NCBI RefSeq assembly: GCF_021474425.1
Contig: NZ_JAKEIP010000056.1
Location: forward strand, 1 to 38,992
Reading direction: 5' to 3'
DNA from: Streptomyces muensis
GTDB taxonomy: Bacteria; Actinomycetota; Actinomycetes; Streptomycetales; Streptomycetaceae
DNA: 38,992 bases
A program made the translations under genes and the position numbers. Positions 16,275 through 24,220 of this stretch are shown here, piece by piece (position 1 is the stretch's first letter; every line of letters begins with the position of its first letter). A model generated the notes under the pieces. It saw only the letters and a program-made list of their open reading frames with translations, was not told the origin of the DNA and ran no database searches.

Positions 16275-16769
16275 ATGAGCATGTACTTCCATCTCCGAGC
16301 GGTGCCGCCCTCGGCACTGCGCAACAGCGCCACCTGGTTCCAGCGCCTGTTCGAGGACGACTGGGACACCGTGCGGGAGCGGATCGGCCGGCATCGCGAG
16401 GAGGTGCTCGACCGGCAGTACGGCGACGTCGAGCTCCTCTACTGCGGCATCCCCCCGAACCACGCACCGGACGGCCCCCGCACCCACGTGGTCCTCGGCG
16501 GCCGCCCGGTCTTCCACTCCGAGACACCCCTTCCGCCGTTCCTGCTGCTCACCGCGGCCCAGGTGACCGGCGTCGCCGAGTACCTCAGAACGGCCGACTT
16601 CGACGACCTGTGGCGCCGCGCCCGCACCAAGCTGCTGCGGCCGTACGCCGCGACGGACGCGGAACCCGAGGTGCGCGGACTCTTCGCGGCGACCCACCGT
16701 GACCTGACCGCCTTCTACGCGCAGACGGCGGACTACGGCGACGCGGTGGTGAAGTGGCTGATCACCTGA
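16275..16769 (+). CDS. DUF1877 (YfbM-like) family protein
   Basis: Cytoplasmic protein of 164 residues, the usual length for DUF1877. It opens with the family's MSMYFHLRAVPPSAL (compare MGMYxxLxxxxxxxL in relatives) and has the expected YLRTADFDDLWRRA segment and AFYAQTADYGDAVVKWL near the end. The fold is known structurally from E. coli YfbM but has no established function. The start follows the family N-terminus; the frame is open back to 16170 but that part is not family sequence. No strong ribosome binding site is visible. Confidence 0.85.
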   Translation: MSMYFHLRAVPPSALRNSATWFQRLFEDDWDTVRERIGRHREEVLDRQYGDVELLYCGIPPNHAPDGPRTHVVLGGRPVFHSETPLPPFLLLTAAQVTGVAEYLRTADFDDLWRRARTKLLRPYAATDAEPEVRGLFAATHRDLTAFYAQTADYGDAVVKWLIT

Positions 16770-16797
16770 CGGCCCGTAGCTCAGGGCACCGCCCGGG

Positions 16798-17409
16798 TCA
16801 GCCCTTCCCCCGAGCCCGCCGCGACACCACGGCCCGCAGCACCCGACGCCCCTCCGTCGACACCTCCAGCGCCCGGCGCAGTCCGCCCGCGCCGTGCCCG
16901 GCGAGGATCTCCAGGACGCTGACCTGACGCCGCAGTTCGGCGGCGACGAGCGGCGACATCCCCGCCTTACGGCCCTCCACGGGCACCCCTTCCGCGCGCG
17001 CCGAGCTGAGCTCCTCGGGCAGTGCGCCGGCCGAGGACGCGTCGCCCTCCGCGGGGTCGAGGAGCCGGTGTATCTGGAGGGAGGCCACGGAGCAGGCGTC
17101 GGCCCAGATCCGCGCCTCGGCGGCGGACCGTACGGCCGGGGCGGCGGCCAGCATCCGCCGGGCGAGCAGGGCGGCCTCGTCCTCGACGTCCTCGTCGTCC
17201 ACGATCTCGGCGACGCCGAGCTTCCCGCGCACCTGCTCCAGCAGCTCGCCCCACGCGGTCGGCTCCCCGCCCGCCGCGAGGTTCGCCCACAGCGGCCGCA
17301 GGACCTCGTCGTCACCGCCCAGCAGCGGCACACACCGATCCAAACAAGCCAACCCGCTGGCGGCCAGTCCGCGTTCGTCGGCCTGAGCGATCAGTTCCAC
17401 CAGGCTCAT
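16798..17409 (-). CDS. Uncharacterised Leu/Ala-rich helical protein
   Basis: Protein of 203 residues that I cannot place in a named family. It is almost entirely helical and acidic in the middle (EIVDDEDVEDEAALLARRML, 70-90), with a basic C-terminus (RRALEVSTEGRRVLRAVVSRRARGKG). No signal peptide, membrane helix or catalytic motif is visible. AGGGAGG five bases before the ATG at 17409 fixes the start; an ATG at 17436 lies upstream of it. It is the last of a co-directional run after the GH20 gene and the protein at 17527-18030, but the gaps are large enough for separate promoters. Confidence 0.75.
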   Translation of the reverse strand: MSLVELIAQADERGLAASGLACLDRCVPLLGGDDEVLRPLWANLAAGGEPTAWGELLEQVRGKLGVAEIVDDEDVEDEAALLARRMLAAAPAVRSAAEARIWADACSVASLQIHRLLDPAEGDASSAGALPEELSSARAEGVPVEGRKAGMSPLVAAELRRQVSVLEILAGHGAGGLRRALEVSTEGRRVLRAVVSRRARGKG

Positions 17410-17526
17410 CCACGCCTCCCTAAGCGGGTCAGTCATGAGGGTCGGGGTCCCCGCACAGGCCCCTGGAAGGCCCCTTCCTTAACGGAGCCCACACCTCCCC
17501 TTACTGCGTGCAACGGCCCCCGAGTG

Positions 17527-18030
17527 TCACAGGGGCACGACACCGAGCCGGTCGAGCAGCCGAAAGAAGAGGTTTTCGGCCAAAGGATCCGCTTCAGAGG
17601 TGAGTACGTCGATCACGGACTCGGCGTTCACCTCGTGGCCCGCCTCGGCGGCCCAGGCGACGGCCCGTTCGGCGGCGTCACCGGGTTCGAGGAAGTAGTC
17701 CTCCAGCGTGAGCTCCTCGTCGCCGGCGCCGAGGTACCCGGCCATCGCGGCCCGCGCCAGACAGGTCGTCCACGCCCCGCTCTCCGGCGCCGCCGCCTCG
17801 ACGACCACGGAGGCGCTGTCCATGACGTATCCGAAGAGCGCGGGCGCCCCGGTCTCGCCGGCCAGGGCGTTCATGCTCCCGACGTCACCGTCCCCGCTCG
17901 GGTACTCCCACACCTGCCAGCCGCCAGGTGCCCGGGCGCGCAGGGTCATCCCCGCCACGCCTGCCAGCGCGTCCAGCTCCGCCAACGGCCGCTCCCCACG
18001 GCCCACCACGAAGTACCCCCAGTAGCCCAT
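17527..18030 (-). CDS. Uncharacterised protein
   Basis: Protein of 167 residues beginning MGYWGYFVVGRGERPLAEL. I do not recognise a named family. It is acidic, with Gly/Trp-rich strands in the first half (GGWQVWEYPSGDGDVG) and helices later (ERAVAWAAEAGHEVNAESVI). No secretion signal or membrane segment is seen. The start at 18030 has AGGGGGA about seven bases upstream; the longer open frame to 18369 is a shadow of the GH20 gene. It may be co-transcribed with the GH20 gene 88 bases upstream. Confidence 0.78.
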   Translation of the reverse strand: MGYWGYFVVGRGERPLAELDALAGVAGMTLRARAPGGWQVWEYPSGDGDVGSMNALAGETGAPALFGYVMDSASVVVEAAAPESGAWTTCLARAAMAGYLGAGDEELTLEDYFLEPGDAAERAVAWAAEAGHEVNAESVIDVLTSEADPLAENLFFRLLDRLGVVPL

Positions 18031-18118
18031 TCCGATTCCCCCTGGCTGTTCGGTACGGCTCGCGCCGAATACACCACATTCGCACGGGGGTTCGCAGCCG
18101 TATCGGCCAATCCACAGC

Positions 18119-19792
18119 TCAGTCCAGCCGGTCCGCGAGCGCCCTGAACTCCGCCCAGGACAGCTCCGGCTCACCGGCGTCCCACAGCTTCTGCACCGTC
18201 GCCCGCAGCGGCATCCGGATCCCGGCCGCGACCTGCTCCTGCGTCTGCGAGTTCGCCAGATCGCACCACACGGCGAACGACCCGCCGAGGATCTGGTCGT
18301 CGTAGTCGGCCGGCACGGCCACCGTCCCGCGCAGGACCCGTGGCGTCCACTGCTCGTAGATGCGCTCACCCGTCGGATAGACGAAGGTCTGCGGCTCGCC
18401 GAGCACGTAGTAGAGGAACTCGTCGTTGTAGTTGATGACCTTCCGCCCCTCCCTCAGGTACTCCAGCGGCACCCGCGCGCCGATCTCCTTGCCCGTCCAG
18501 TACGCCACCTGGATGTCCTTGTCCGGCTGGACGGAGATGCCCCGGAAGAACCCGTCGTTCCAGGCCCGCGGCGTGCGGTCGTGGGCGCGGACGGTGGCGG
18601 CGCGGTCGTTGAGCCACTTGGTGGCGAGGTCGGCGACGGTGCCGCCGGAGCCGTAGGCCTCCCGGGCGGCCGCGGCGAGCTGCGGATAGGACGCCTCGGG
18701 GTTGGAGACGACCAGCGCCTGGTACTCGTCGGCGCCCAGGTGCCACTGGTTTCCCGGGAAGAGCCCGGCGAACTCGTTCAGCAGGTCGTCGACGATCTGG
18801 GCGGACTCCGGCTTGGAGATGTCCACGGCGCCTCGCGTCGCGACCCCGTTCACATTGCGCAGTTGCAGATCCGGGTGCGCGGCGATGACGGCACCCAGAT
18901 GCCCCGGCGAGTCGATCTCGGGCACGACGGTGATGTGCCGGCTCTCGGCCAGCTCGACGATCTTCCTGACCTGTGCCTTGGTGAGGTGCTGCCGGGAGAC
19001 GATCTCGGGATGCGAGGTGGACTCGATCCGGAACCCCTGGTCGTCGGAGAAGTGCAGCCCCAGCTGGTTGAACTTCAGGTCCCCCAGCTCCCGCACCCGG
19101 TCCTCGATCCAGTCCGCGGTGAAGTGCTTGCGCGCGATGTCGAGCATGAACCCGCGCACCGGCTTGGCCGGCTCGTCGCGCACCACGCCCTCCGGCGCCG
19201 TACCCCCGTCCCGGACCTCCTGCTTCAGCGTCCGCGTCCCGTAGAAGACCCCGGCCTCACCGGGCCCGGATATGGTCACCCGTCCGCCGCGCACGGTCAT
19301 CGCGTACGACTCCGGATCCGCGCCCTTGTCGTCGTTCAGCGCCAGCCGCACGTCCCCGGCCCGCACGTCGTCCTTCTCGCCCGCGTACGTCAGCCCCAGC
19401 TCACCGGCGATGAGCCGCCCCTCGTCGGCGAGATCCTTGTCGTTCACGACGACCCGCTCCCCCTTCGCGGGACGCCAGCCCGGCCCGCGTTCGGCGGTGT
19501 GGGAGGTGACCGCGGGAATGGTGCGCGGGGCCGTCGAGAGCGGATACGTCCGAGTGGGTGACGGTGTCGGGGTGGGCGCCCCTCTCGGTGCGGAGGGTGA
19601 GGCACCCTCGGATATGCCCGGGGCCGACCGCCGCTGCTCCGATCCTGCCGGCGCTCCGTCGTCGCCGGTGGCCAGGAGCCCGAGGCTCACCCCGGCCGCG
19701 ACCGTCACGACGACCACGGCGACGATCAGCACCCACGTCTGCTTCAGCGCCCTCTTGGCCGGTGCCCGGCGCCTGTGCTTGTGCTGGCTCAC
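18119..19792 (-). CDS. Glycoside hydrolase family 20 beta-N-acetylhexosaminidase, exported
   Basis: Enzyme of 557 residues that removes terminal N-acetylhexosamine (chitin, chitobiose or wall fragments) by substrate-assisted catalysis. A basic N-terminus and hydrophobic stretch (about 18-43) form a signal anchor or uncleaved signal, followed by a Pro/Ser/Thr linker to about 100. The GH20b-type domain covers about 105-205 and the TIM barrel begins at VRGFMLDIARKHF with substrate-binding Arg213. The catalytic pair Asp355-Glu356 sits in WHLGADEY, and His298 in EIDSPGHLG. The GTG start is only six bases from TAGGTT on the minus strand, which may be a -10 of a leaderless transcript. No DasR-type site is obvious. 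Confidence 0.93.
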   Translation of the reverse strand: MSQHKHRRRAPAKRALKQTWVLIVAVVVVTVAAGVSLGLLATGDDGAPAGSEQRRSAPGISEGASPSAPRGAPTPTPSPTRTYPLSTAPRTIPAVTSHTAERGPGWRPAKGERVVVNDKDLADEGRLIAGELGLTYAGEKDDVRAGDVRLALNDDKGADPESYAMTVRGGRVTISGPGEAGVFYGTRTLKQEVRDGGTAPEGVVRDEPAKPVRGFMLDIARKHFTADWIEDRVRELGDLKFNQLGLHFSDDQGFRIESTSHPEIVSRQHLTKAQVRKIVELAESRHITVVPEIDSPGHLGAVIAAHPDLQLRNVNGVATRGAVDISKPESAQIVDDLLNEFAGLFPGNQWHLGADEYQALVVSNPEASYPQLAAAAREAYGSGGTVADLATKWLNDRAATVRAHDRTPRAWNDGFFRGISVQPDKDIQVAYWTGKEIGARVPLEYLREGRKVINYNDEFLYYVLGEPQTFVYPTGERIYEQWTPRVLRGTVAVPADYDDQILGGSFAVWCDLANSQTQEQVAAGIRMPLRATVQKLWDAGEPELSWAEFRALADRLD

Positions 19793-19946
19793 ATCGCCAA
19801 CCTAGGCCCTGTGCGCTCGGCCCGCCGTCCAGGGAACGTTCTGAAACTCTCCCGTTCGACTGAAATTCGGGCATCCGTCGGACACGTCACGTCCACACTC
19901 GGTAACGTGGCGCCACTCCTGCCCCAGAATCCCCTGTCGAAACCAC

Positions 19947-20516
19947 GTGACGCCCACACACCTTCCTGGCCGAGTCGCCATACCGTCCTTGCCCACCGTC
20001 CTGGACGCCTTCAACAGCGCGCCCGCCCACGACGCCCGCGCGCTCCTCATGGACTGCCTGCACAGCCCCCGCTGGGTCGAACGCCTGGCGAGCCACCGCC
20101 CGTACCCGGACGTCGACTCCCTACTGGCCGCGTCCGACGAGGCGGCCTACGACCTGACACCGGCCGATCTTGCGGAGGCGCTGGCGGCAGAAACGTTGCC
20201 GGTTTTGCCGGAGGGGATCTACGGAGCGGCCCATACGGCACTCAATGCGGCGAATGCCGCATACGAGGCCAAGTTCGGGCACGCATTCGTCATCTGCCTG
20301 GACGACTTGGCGCCGGCGGAGGCCCTGGACTACGTGCTTCACGCCATCCGGTCTCGATTGGCGAACGATCCGGACGACGAACGAGTCCTGACGGCAGAGG
20401 AACTCCGGCGCCTGGCAAAGGGACGGCTGGTTCGTGCCCTGAGGGGCGCGGGGAACTGCGCGACCAGCCCAAACGGCGCCGCACCCGGCAACAAACAGGC
20501 CGGCCCACCCCATTAG
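19947..20516 (+). CDS. OHCU decarboxylase-like protein lacking the catalytic segment
   Basis: Protein of 189 residues resembling 2-oxo-4-hydroxy-4-carboxy-5-ureidoimidazoline decarboxylase, the last uricase-pathway step to allantoin. Family features present are the N-terminal AFNSAP...CLHSPRWVERLASHRPY (21-53), the middle AANAAYEAKFGHAFVIC (101-117), and the C-terminal SRLANDPDDE...EELRRLAKGRL. Missing is the segment between about 80 and 98, where relatives carry HPxIG with the catalytic His and the SxxEQ helix; here it reads AETLPVLPEGIYGAAHTAL. Decarboxylase activity is therefore doubtful. Residues from 166 on (RGAGNCATS onward) come from a dispersed repeat read through in frame. The GTG start at 19947 is the most likely but has no good ribosome binding site. 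Confidence 0.78.
   Translation: MTPTHLPGRVAIPSLPTVLDAFNSAPAHDARALLMDCLHSPRWVERLASHRPYPDVDSLLAASDEAAYDLTPADLAEALAAETLPVLPEGIYGAAHTALNAANAAYEAKFGHAFVICLDDLAPAEALDYVLHAIRSRLANDPDDERVLTAEELRRLAKGRLVRALRGAGNCATSPNGAAPGNKQAGPPH
20442..20469 (+). repeat. Dispersed 28-bp repeat, copy 2
   Basis: Identical over 28 bases to the complement of 1321-1348. It lies inside the open frame of the OHCU-like gene and encodes its last conserved-to-nonconserved switch (RGAGNCATS). The core matches 36347-36368. Confidence 0.85.
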
Positions 20517-20567
20517 CCGCGAATCACCCATCCGCGTGCCACTTTGATCACATACCCAGACCCCCGC

Positions 20568-20596
20568 TAAGCCGCGCAGCGCAACGTGGATACGAT
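20568..20596 (+). promoter_or_regulatory. Candidate sdh operon promoter
   Basis: TACGAT at 20591-20596 fits a -10 element, and TAAGCC 17 bases upstream is a weak -35. It is about 87 bases before the sdhC start, in the only gap (20517-20682) that could serve the operon. This is a pattern match only. Confidence 0.3.
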
Positions 20597-20682
20597 GCTG
20601 AGGGCCGGTGGACCGTACCCGGCCGGGCCCGACCGACAGCACAAGCCGGCTGGCCCCAATCCCCGCTCCCGGAGGAACTTCC

Positions 20683-21063
20683 GTGCCGGCTGGAACGCTG
20701 TACCGCGGCCGGGAAGGAATGTGGTCCTGGGTGGCTCACCGAGTGACCGGCGTCCTCATTTTCTTCTTCCTGTTCGTTCACGTGCTGGACACCGCTCTCG
20801 TCCGTGTCTCCCCCGAGGACTACGACAAGGTCGTAGCCACGTACAAGACGCCGATCGTCGCGCTGCTGGAGTACGGCCTCGTCGCCGCCATCCTCTTCCA
20901 CGCGCTCAACGGCCTGCGCGTCATCGCCGTCGACTTCTGGTCGAAGGGCCCGCGCTACCAGAAGCAGATGCTCTGGTCCGTCGTCGGCCTCTGGCTGGTG
21001 CTGATGCTCGGGGCGATCTACCCCGTCCTCGGCCACGCCGCTCAGGAACTGTTCGGGAGCTGA
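20683..21063 (+). CDS. sdhC: Succinate dehydrogenase cytochrome b556 subunit
   Basis: Membrane anchor of 126 residues that binds heme b and quinone with SdhD in complex II. Three transmembrane helices are visible: MWSWVAHRVTGVLIFFFLFVHVL, LLEYGLVAAILFHALNGLRVIAV and LWLVLMLGAIYPVLG. His19 (AHRVTG), His33 (FVHV) and the His in LFHALNGLR are candidate heme ligands. The GTG start at 20683 is set by GGAGGAA five bases upstream; an earlier ATG at 20608 lacks such a site. It is the first gene of the sdhCDAB operon, five bases before sdhD. Confidence 0.95.
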   Translation: MPAGTLYRGREGMWSWVAHRVTGVLIFFFLFVHVLDTALVRVSPEDYDKVVATYKTPIVALLEYGLVAAILFHALNGLRVIAVDFWSKGPRYQKQMLWSVVGLWLVLMLGAIYPVLGHAAQELFGS

Positions 21064-21068
21064 CGCGT

Positions 21069-21551
21069 ATGTCCACCACTGAGAAGACCGCCACCGGTAT
21101 CGGCCCGGTCGAGGGCGAGTCCCTCTACAACGTCGACAACCCGGCCCCCTACATCGAGGCCCCGCGCAAGCGCACCAAGAAGACCCCGAAGTCCACGCGG
21201 GGCAACTTCGAGCTGGCCGCCTGGCTGTTCATGCGTCTGTCCGGCGTCGTGCTGGTCGTCCTGGTCATCGGCCACCTGCTGATCCAGCTGGTGCTGGACG
21301 GCGGCGTGTCGAAGATCGGGTTCGCCTTCGTGGCCGGCCGCTGGGCCTCGCCGTTCTGGCAGGTCTGGGACCTGCTGATGCTGTGGCTCGCGATGCTGCA
21401 CGGCGCCAACGGCCTGCGCACGGTCATCAACGACTACGCGGAGCGCGCGAACACCCGGCTGTGGCTGAAGGGCCTGCTCTACACCGCCACGGTGTTCACC
21501 ATCCTGCTGGGCACGCTGGTGATCTTCACCTTCGACCCGAACATCCGCTAG
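21069..21551 (+). CDS. sdhD: Succinate dehydrogenase membrane anchor subunit
   Basis: Second hydrophobic anchor, 160 residues, with a polar N-terminal extension of about 55 residues rich in Lys/Pro/Thr. Three helices follow: FELAAWLFMRLSGVVLVVLV to GHLLIQLVL, then WDLLMLWLAMLHGANGLRTV, then LLYTATVFTILLGTLVIFTF. His residues in the first (GHLL) and second (LHGANGLR) helices are candidates for heme coordination. GGGAG precedes the ATG. The HGANGLR motif parallels FHALNGLR in sdhC. Confidence 0.95.
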   Translation: MSTTEKTATGIGPVEGESLYNVDNPAPYIEAPRKRTKKTPKSTRGNFELAAWLFMRLSGVVLVVLVIGHLLIQLVLDGGVSKIGFAFVAGRWASPFWQVWDLLMLWLAMLHGANGLRTVINDYAERANTRLWLKGLLYTATVFTILLGTLVIFTFDPNIR

Positions 21552-21573
21552 GCACGGGGCTGAGGCAACCACC

Positions 21574-23328
21574 ATGAAGATCCACAAGTACGACACCGTC
21601 ATCGTCGGCGCCGGTGGCGCCGGTATGCGCGCGGCCATCGAGTCCACGAAGCGCAGCCGCACCGCCGTGCTGACCAAGCTCTACCCCACCCGCTCCCACA
21701 CGGGCGCCGCGCAGGGCGGCATGGCCGCAGCGCTGGCCAACGTGGAGGAGGACAACTGGGAGTGGCACACCTTCGACACGGTCAAGGGCGGTGACTACCT
21801 GGTCGACCAGGACGCCGCCGAGATCCTGGCGAAGGAGGCCATCGACTCGGTCCTCGACCTGGAGAAGATGGGCCTGCCGTTCAACCGCACCCCGAACGGC
21901 ACCATCGACCAGCGCCGCTTCGGCGGTCACAGCCGTAACCACGGTGAGGCCCCGGTCCGCCGGTCCTGCTACGCGGCGGACCGCACCGGCCACATGATCC
22001 TCCAGACGCTGTACCAGAACTGCGTCAAGCACGGCGTGGAGTTCTTCAACGAGTTCTACGTCCTGGACCAGCTGATCACCGAGGTCGACGGCGTCAAGAA
22101 GTCGGCGGGTGTCGTCGCCTACGAGCTGGCGACCGGCGAGATCCACGTCTTCCAGGCGAAGGCGGTCATCTACGCGTCCGGCGGCACCGGCAAGTTCTTC
22201 AAGGTGACGTCGAACGCGCACACCCTGACCGGTGACGGCCAGGCGGCGGTCTACCGTCGCGGGCTGCCGCTGGAGGACATGGAGTTCTTCCAGTTCCACC
22301 CGACCGGCATCTGGCGCATGGGCATCCTGCTGACGGAGGGCGCCCGCGGTGAGGGCGGCATCCTGCGCAACAAGGACGGCGAGCGCTTCATGGAGAAGTA
22401 CGCGCCGGTCATGAAGGACCTCGCGTCCCGTGACGTCGTCTCCCGCTCCATCTACACGGAGATCCGTGAGGGCCGCGGCTGCGGTCCCGAGGGCGACCAC
22501 GTCTACCTCGACCTCACGCACCTCCCGCCGGAGCAGCTGGACGCCAAGCTCCCGGACATCACGGAGTTCGCGCGGACGTACCTCGGTATCGAGCCCTACA
22601 CGGACCCGATCCCGATCCAGCCGACCGCGCACTACGCCATGGGCGGCATCCCGACGAACGTCGAGGGTGAGGTCCTCAGCGACAACACCACGGTGGTCCC
22701 GGGTCTGTACGCGGCCGGCGAGGTCGCCTGTGTGTCGGTGCACGGCGCCAACCGTCTCGGCACCAACTCGCTGCTGGACATCAACGTCTTCGGCCGCCGG
22801 GCCGGCATCGCGGCGGCGGAGTACAGCCAGAAGGCGGACTTCGTCGAGCTGCCCGAGGACCCGGCGCAGCTGGTGCTCGACCAGGTCGAGCGGCTGCGTA
22901 CGTCGACGGGCACCGAGCGGGTGTCCGTGCTCCGCAAGGAGCTCCAGGAGACCATGGACGCCAACGTCATGGTGTTCCGCACGGAGCAGACCATCAAGAC
23001 GGCGGTCGAGAAGATCGCGGAGCTGCGCGAGCGCTACAAGAACGTCTCGATCCAGGACAAGGGCAAGCGGTTCAACACCGACCTGCTGGAGGCCATCGAG
23101 CTGGGCAACCTGCTCGACCTGGCCGAGGTCATGGCCGTGTCCGCGCTGGCCCGCAAGGAGTCCCGCGGCGGCCACTACCGCGAGGACTACCCGAACCGCG
23201 ACGACGTCAACTTCATGCGCCACACCATGGCGTACCGCGAGGTCGGCGACGACGGCACGGAGTCCATTCGTCTCGACTACAAGCCGGTCGTCCAGACCCG
23301 CTACCAGCCGATGGAGCGTAAGTACTGA
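21574..23328 (+). CDS. sdhA: Succinate dehydrogenase flavoprotein subunit
   Basis: Catalytic subunit of 584 residues that oxidises succinate to fumarate. The N-terminal FAD-binding motif is VIVGAGGAGMRAA, the covalent FAD attachment is His42 in TRSHTGAAQGG, and the active-site region reads FQFHPTGIW and EGARGEGGIL. The second FAD contact is GEVACVSVHGANRLGTNSL. The C-terminus has the family ending RGGHYREDYPNRDD. The stop overlaps the sdhB start (TGATG), so translation of the iron-sulfur subunit is coupled. Confidence 0.98.
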   Translation: MKIHKYDTVIVGAGGAGMRAAIESTKRSRTAVLTKLYPTRSHTGAAQGGMAAALANVEEDNWEWHTFDTVKGGDYLVDQDAAEILAKEAIDSVLDLEKMGLPFNRTPNGTIDQRRFGGHSRNHGEAPVRRSCYAADRTGHMILQTLYQNCVKHGVEFFNEFYVLDQLITEVDGVKKSAGVVAYELATGEIHVFQAKAVIYASGGTGKFFKVTSNAHTLTGDGQAAVYRRGLPLEDMEFFQFHPTGIWRMGILLTEGARGEGGILRNKDGERFMEKYAPVMKDLASRDVVSRSIYTEIREGRGCGPEGDHVYLDLTHLPPEQLDAKLPDITEFARTYLGIEPYTDPIPIQPTAHYAMGGIPTNVEGEVLSDNTTVVPGLYAAGEVACVSVHGANRLGTNSLLDINVFGRRAGIAAAEYSQKADFVELPEDPAQLVLDQVERLRTSTGTERVSVLRKELQETMDANVMVFRTEQTIKTAVEKIAELRERYKNVSIQDKGKRFNTDLLEAIELGNLLDLAEVMAVSALARKESRGGHYREDYPNRDDVNFMRHTMAYREVGDDGTESIRLDYKPVVQTRYQPMERKY

Positions 23329-24089
23329 TGGCTACCCCCGTTATGGACAAGGTGGAGGCCGAGTCCGCCGCGTCTCCCTACATCACGGTCACCTTCCGGG
23401 TCCGCCGCTTCAACCCGGAGGTCTCGGCGGAGGCCACCTGGGAAGACTTCCAGCTGGAGATCGACCCGAAGGAGCGCGTCCTCGACGGCCTCCACAAGAT
23501 CAAGTGGGACCTGGACGGCACGCTGACCTTCCGCCGCTCCTGCGCCCACGGCATCTGCGGCTCGGACGCGATGCGGATCAACGGCAAGAACCGCCTGGCC
23601 TGCAAGACGCTGATCAAGGACATCAACCCCGAGAAGCCGATCACGGTCGAGCCCATCAAGGGCCTGACGGTGCTGAAGGACCTCGTGGTCGACATGGAGC
23701 CGTTCTTCCAGGCGTACCGGGACGTCATGCCCTTCCTCATCACGAAGGACACGAACGAGCCGACGCGCGAGCGTTTCCAGACGGCCGAGGACCGCGAGCG
23801 CTTCGACGACACGACGAAGTGCATCCTCTGCGCCGCCTGCACCTCCTCGTGCCCGGTCTTCTGGAACGACGGCCAGTACTTCGGCCCGGCGGCCATCGTC
23901 AACGCGCACCGCTTCATCTTCGACTCGCGTGACGAGGCCGGCGAGCAGCGGCTGGAGATCCTGAACGACAAGGACGGCGTCTGGCGCTGCCGCACGACCT
24001 TCAACTGCACGGACGCCTGCCCGCGCGGCATCGAGGTCACCAAGGCCATCGCCGAGGTGAAGAAGGCGCTGATCACGCGCCGCTACTGA
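23328..24089 (+). CDS. sdhB: Succinate dehydrogenase iron-sulfur subunit
   Basis: Electron-transfer subunit of 253 residues. The N-terminal 2Fe-2S ferredoxin domain has Cys72, Cys77, Asp80 and Cys92; an Asp as third ligand is also found in E. coli SdhB, so this is normal. The C-terminal part binds 4Fe-4S and 3Fe-4S clusters through CILCAACTSSCPVFW and CTDACPRGIEVTKAI. Electrons pass from FAD in SdhA to quinone at SdhCD. It is the last gene of the operon, followed by a strong hairpin. Confidence 0.98.
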   Translation: MATPVMDKVEAESAASPYITVTFRVRRFNPEVSAEATWEDFQLEIDPKERVLDGLHKIKWDLDGTLTFRRSCAHGICGSDAMRINGKNRLACKTLIKDINPEKPITVEPIKGLTVLKDLVVDMEPFFQAYRDVMPFLITKDTNEPTRERFQTAEDRERFDDTTKCILCAACTSSCPVFWNDGQYFGPAAIVNAHRFIFDSRDEAGEQRLEILNDKDGVWRCRTTFNCTDACPRGIEVTKAIAEVKKALITRRY

Positions 24090-24096
24090 GGTTGTC

Positions 24097-24132
24097 GGCC
24101 CCGCCTCCCGGTCCGGTACCGGGGGCGGGGCC
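24097..24132 (+). terminator. Terminator of the sdhCDAB operon
   Basis: A 9-bp outer stem (GGCCCCGCC with GGCGGGGCC) and a 6-bp inner stem (CCCGGT with ACCGGG) are separated by a one-base mismatch on each side, eight bases past the sdhB stop. Confidence 0.85.
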
Positions 24133-24141
24133 TTCTGCTGT

Positions 24142-24211
24142 CTCAACGCCGTTGAGTTGATGGGCAGTTGAGGCGGTTGAGGTTGTTGAGGTAGTTGAGA
24201 CTTCAAGACAG
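24142..24211. repeat. Palindrome plus four 9-bp tandem repeats
   Basis: CTCAACG-C-CGTTGAG (24142-24156) is a perfect palindrome. It is followed by four 9-base units of the form NNGTTGAGG (24165-24200), the last ending in A. CTGTCT just before the palindrome (24138-24143) pairs with AGACAG at 24206-24211, so the whole block can fold on itself. It lies right before the start of the secreted protein gene and may be a multi-site operator or a 5' leader structure. Confidence 0.7.
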
Positions 24212-24220
24212 ACTGCCCTC

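Noticed and set aside
18031..18369. N-terminal extension of the protein at 17527-18030
   Set aside because: The extra 113 codons overlap the end of the GH20 gene and are Arg/Ser/Cys-rich shadow. A ribosome binding site precedes the ATG at 18030.
24165..24200. CRISPR-like array
   Set aside because: The units are only 9 bases with no spacers and no cas genes; it is a short tandem repeat.
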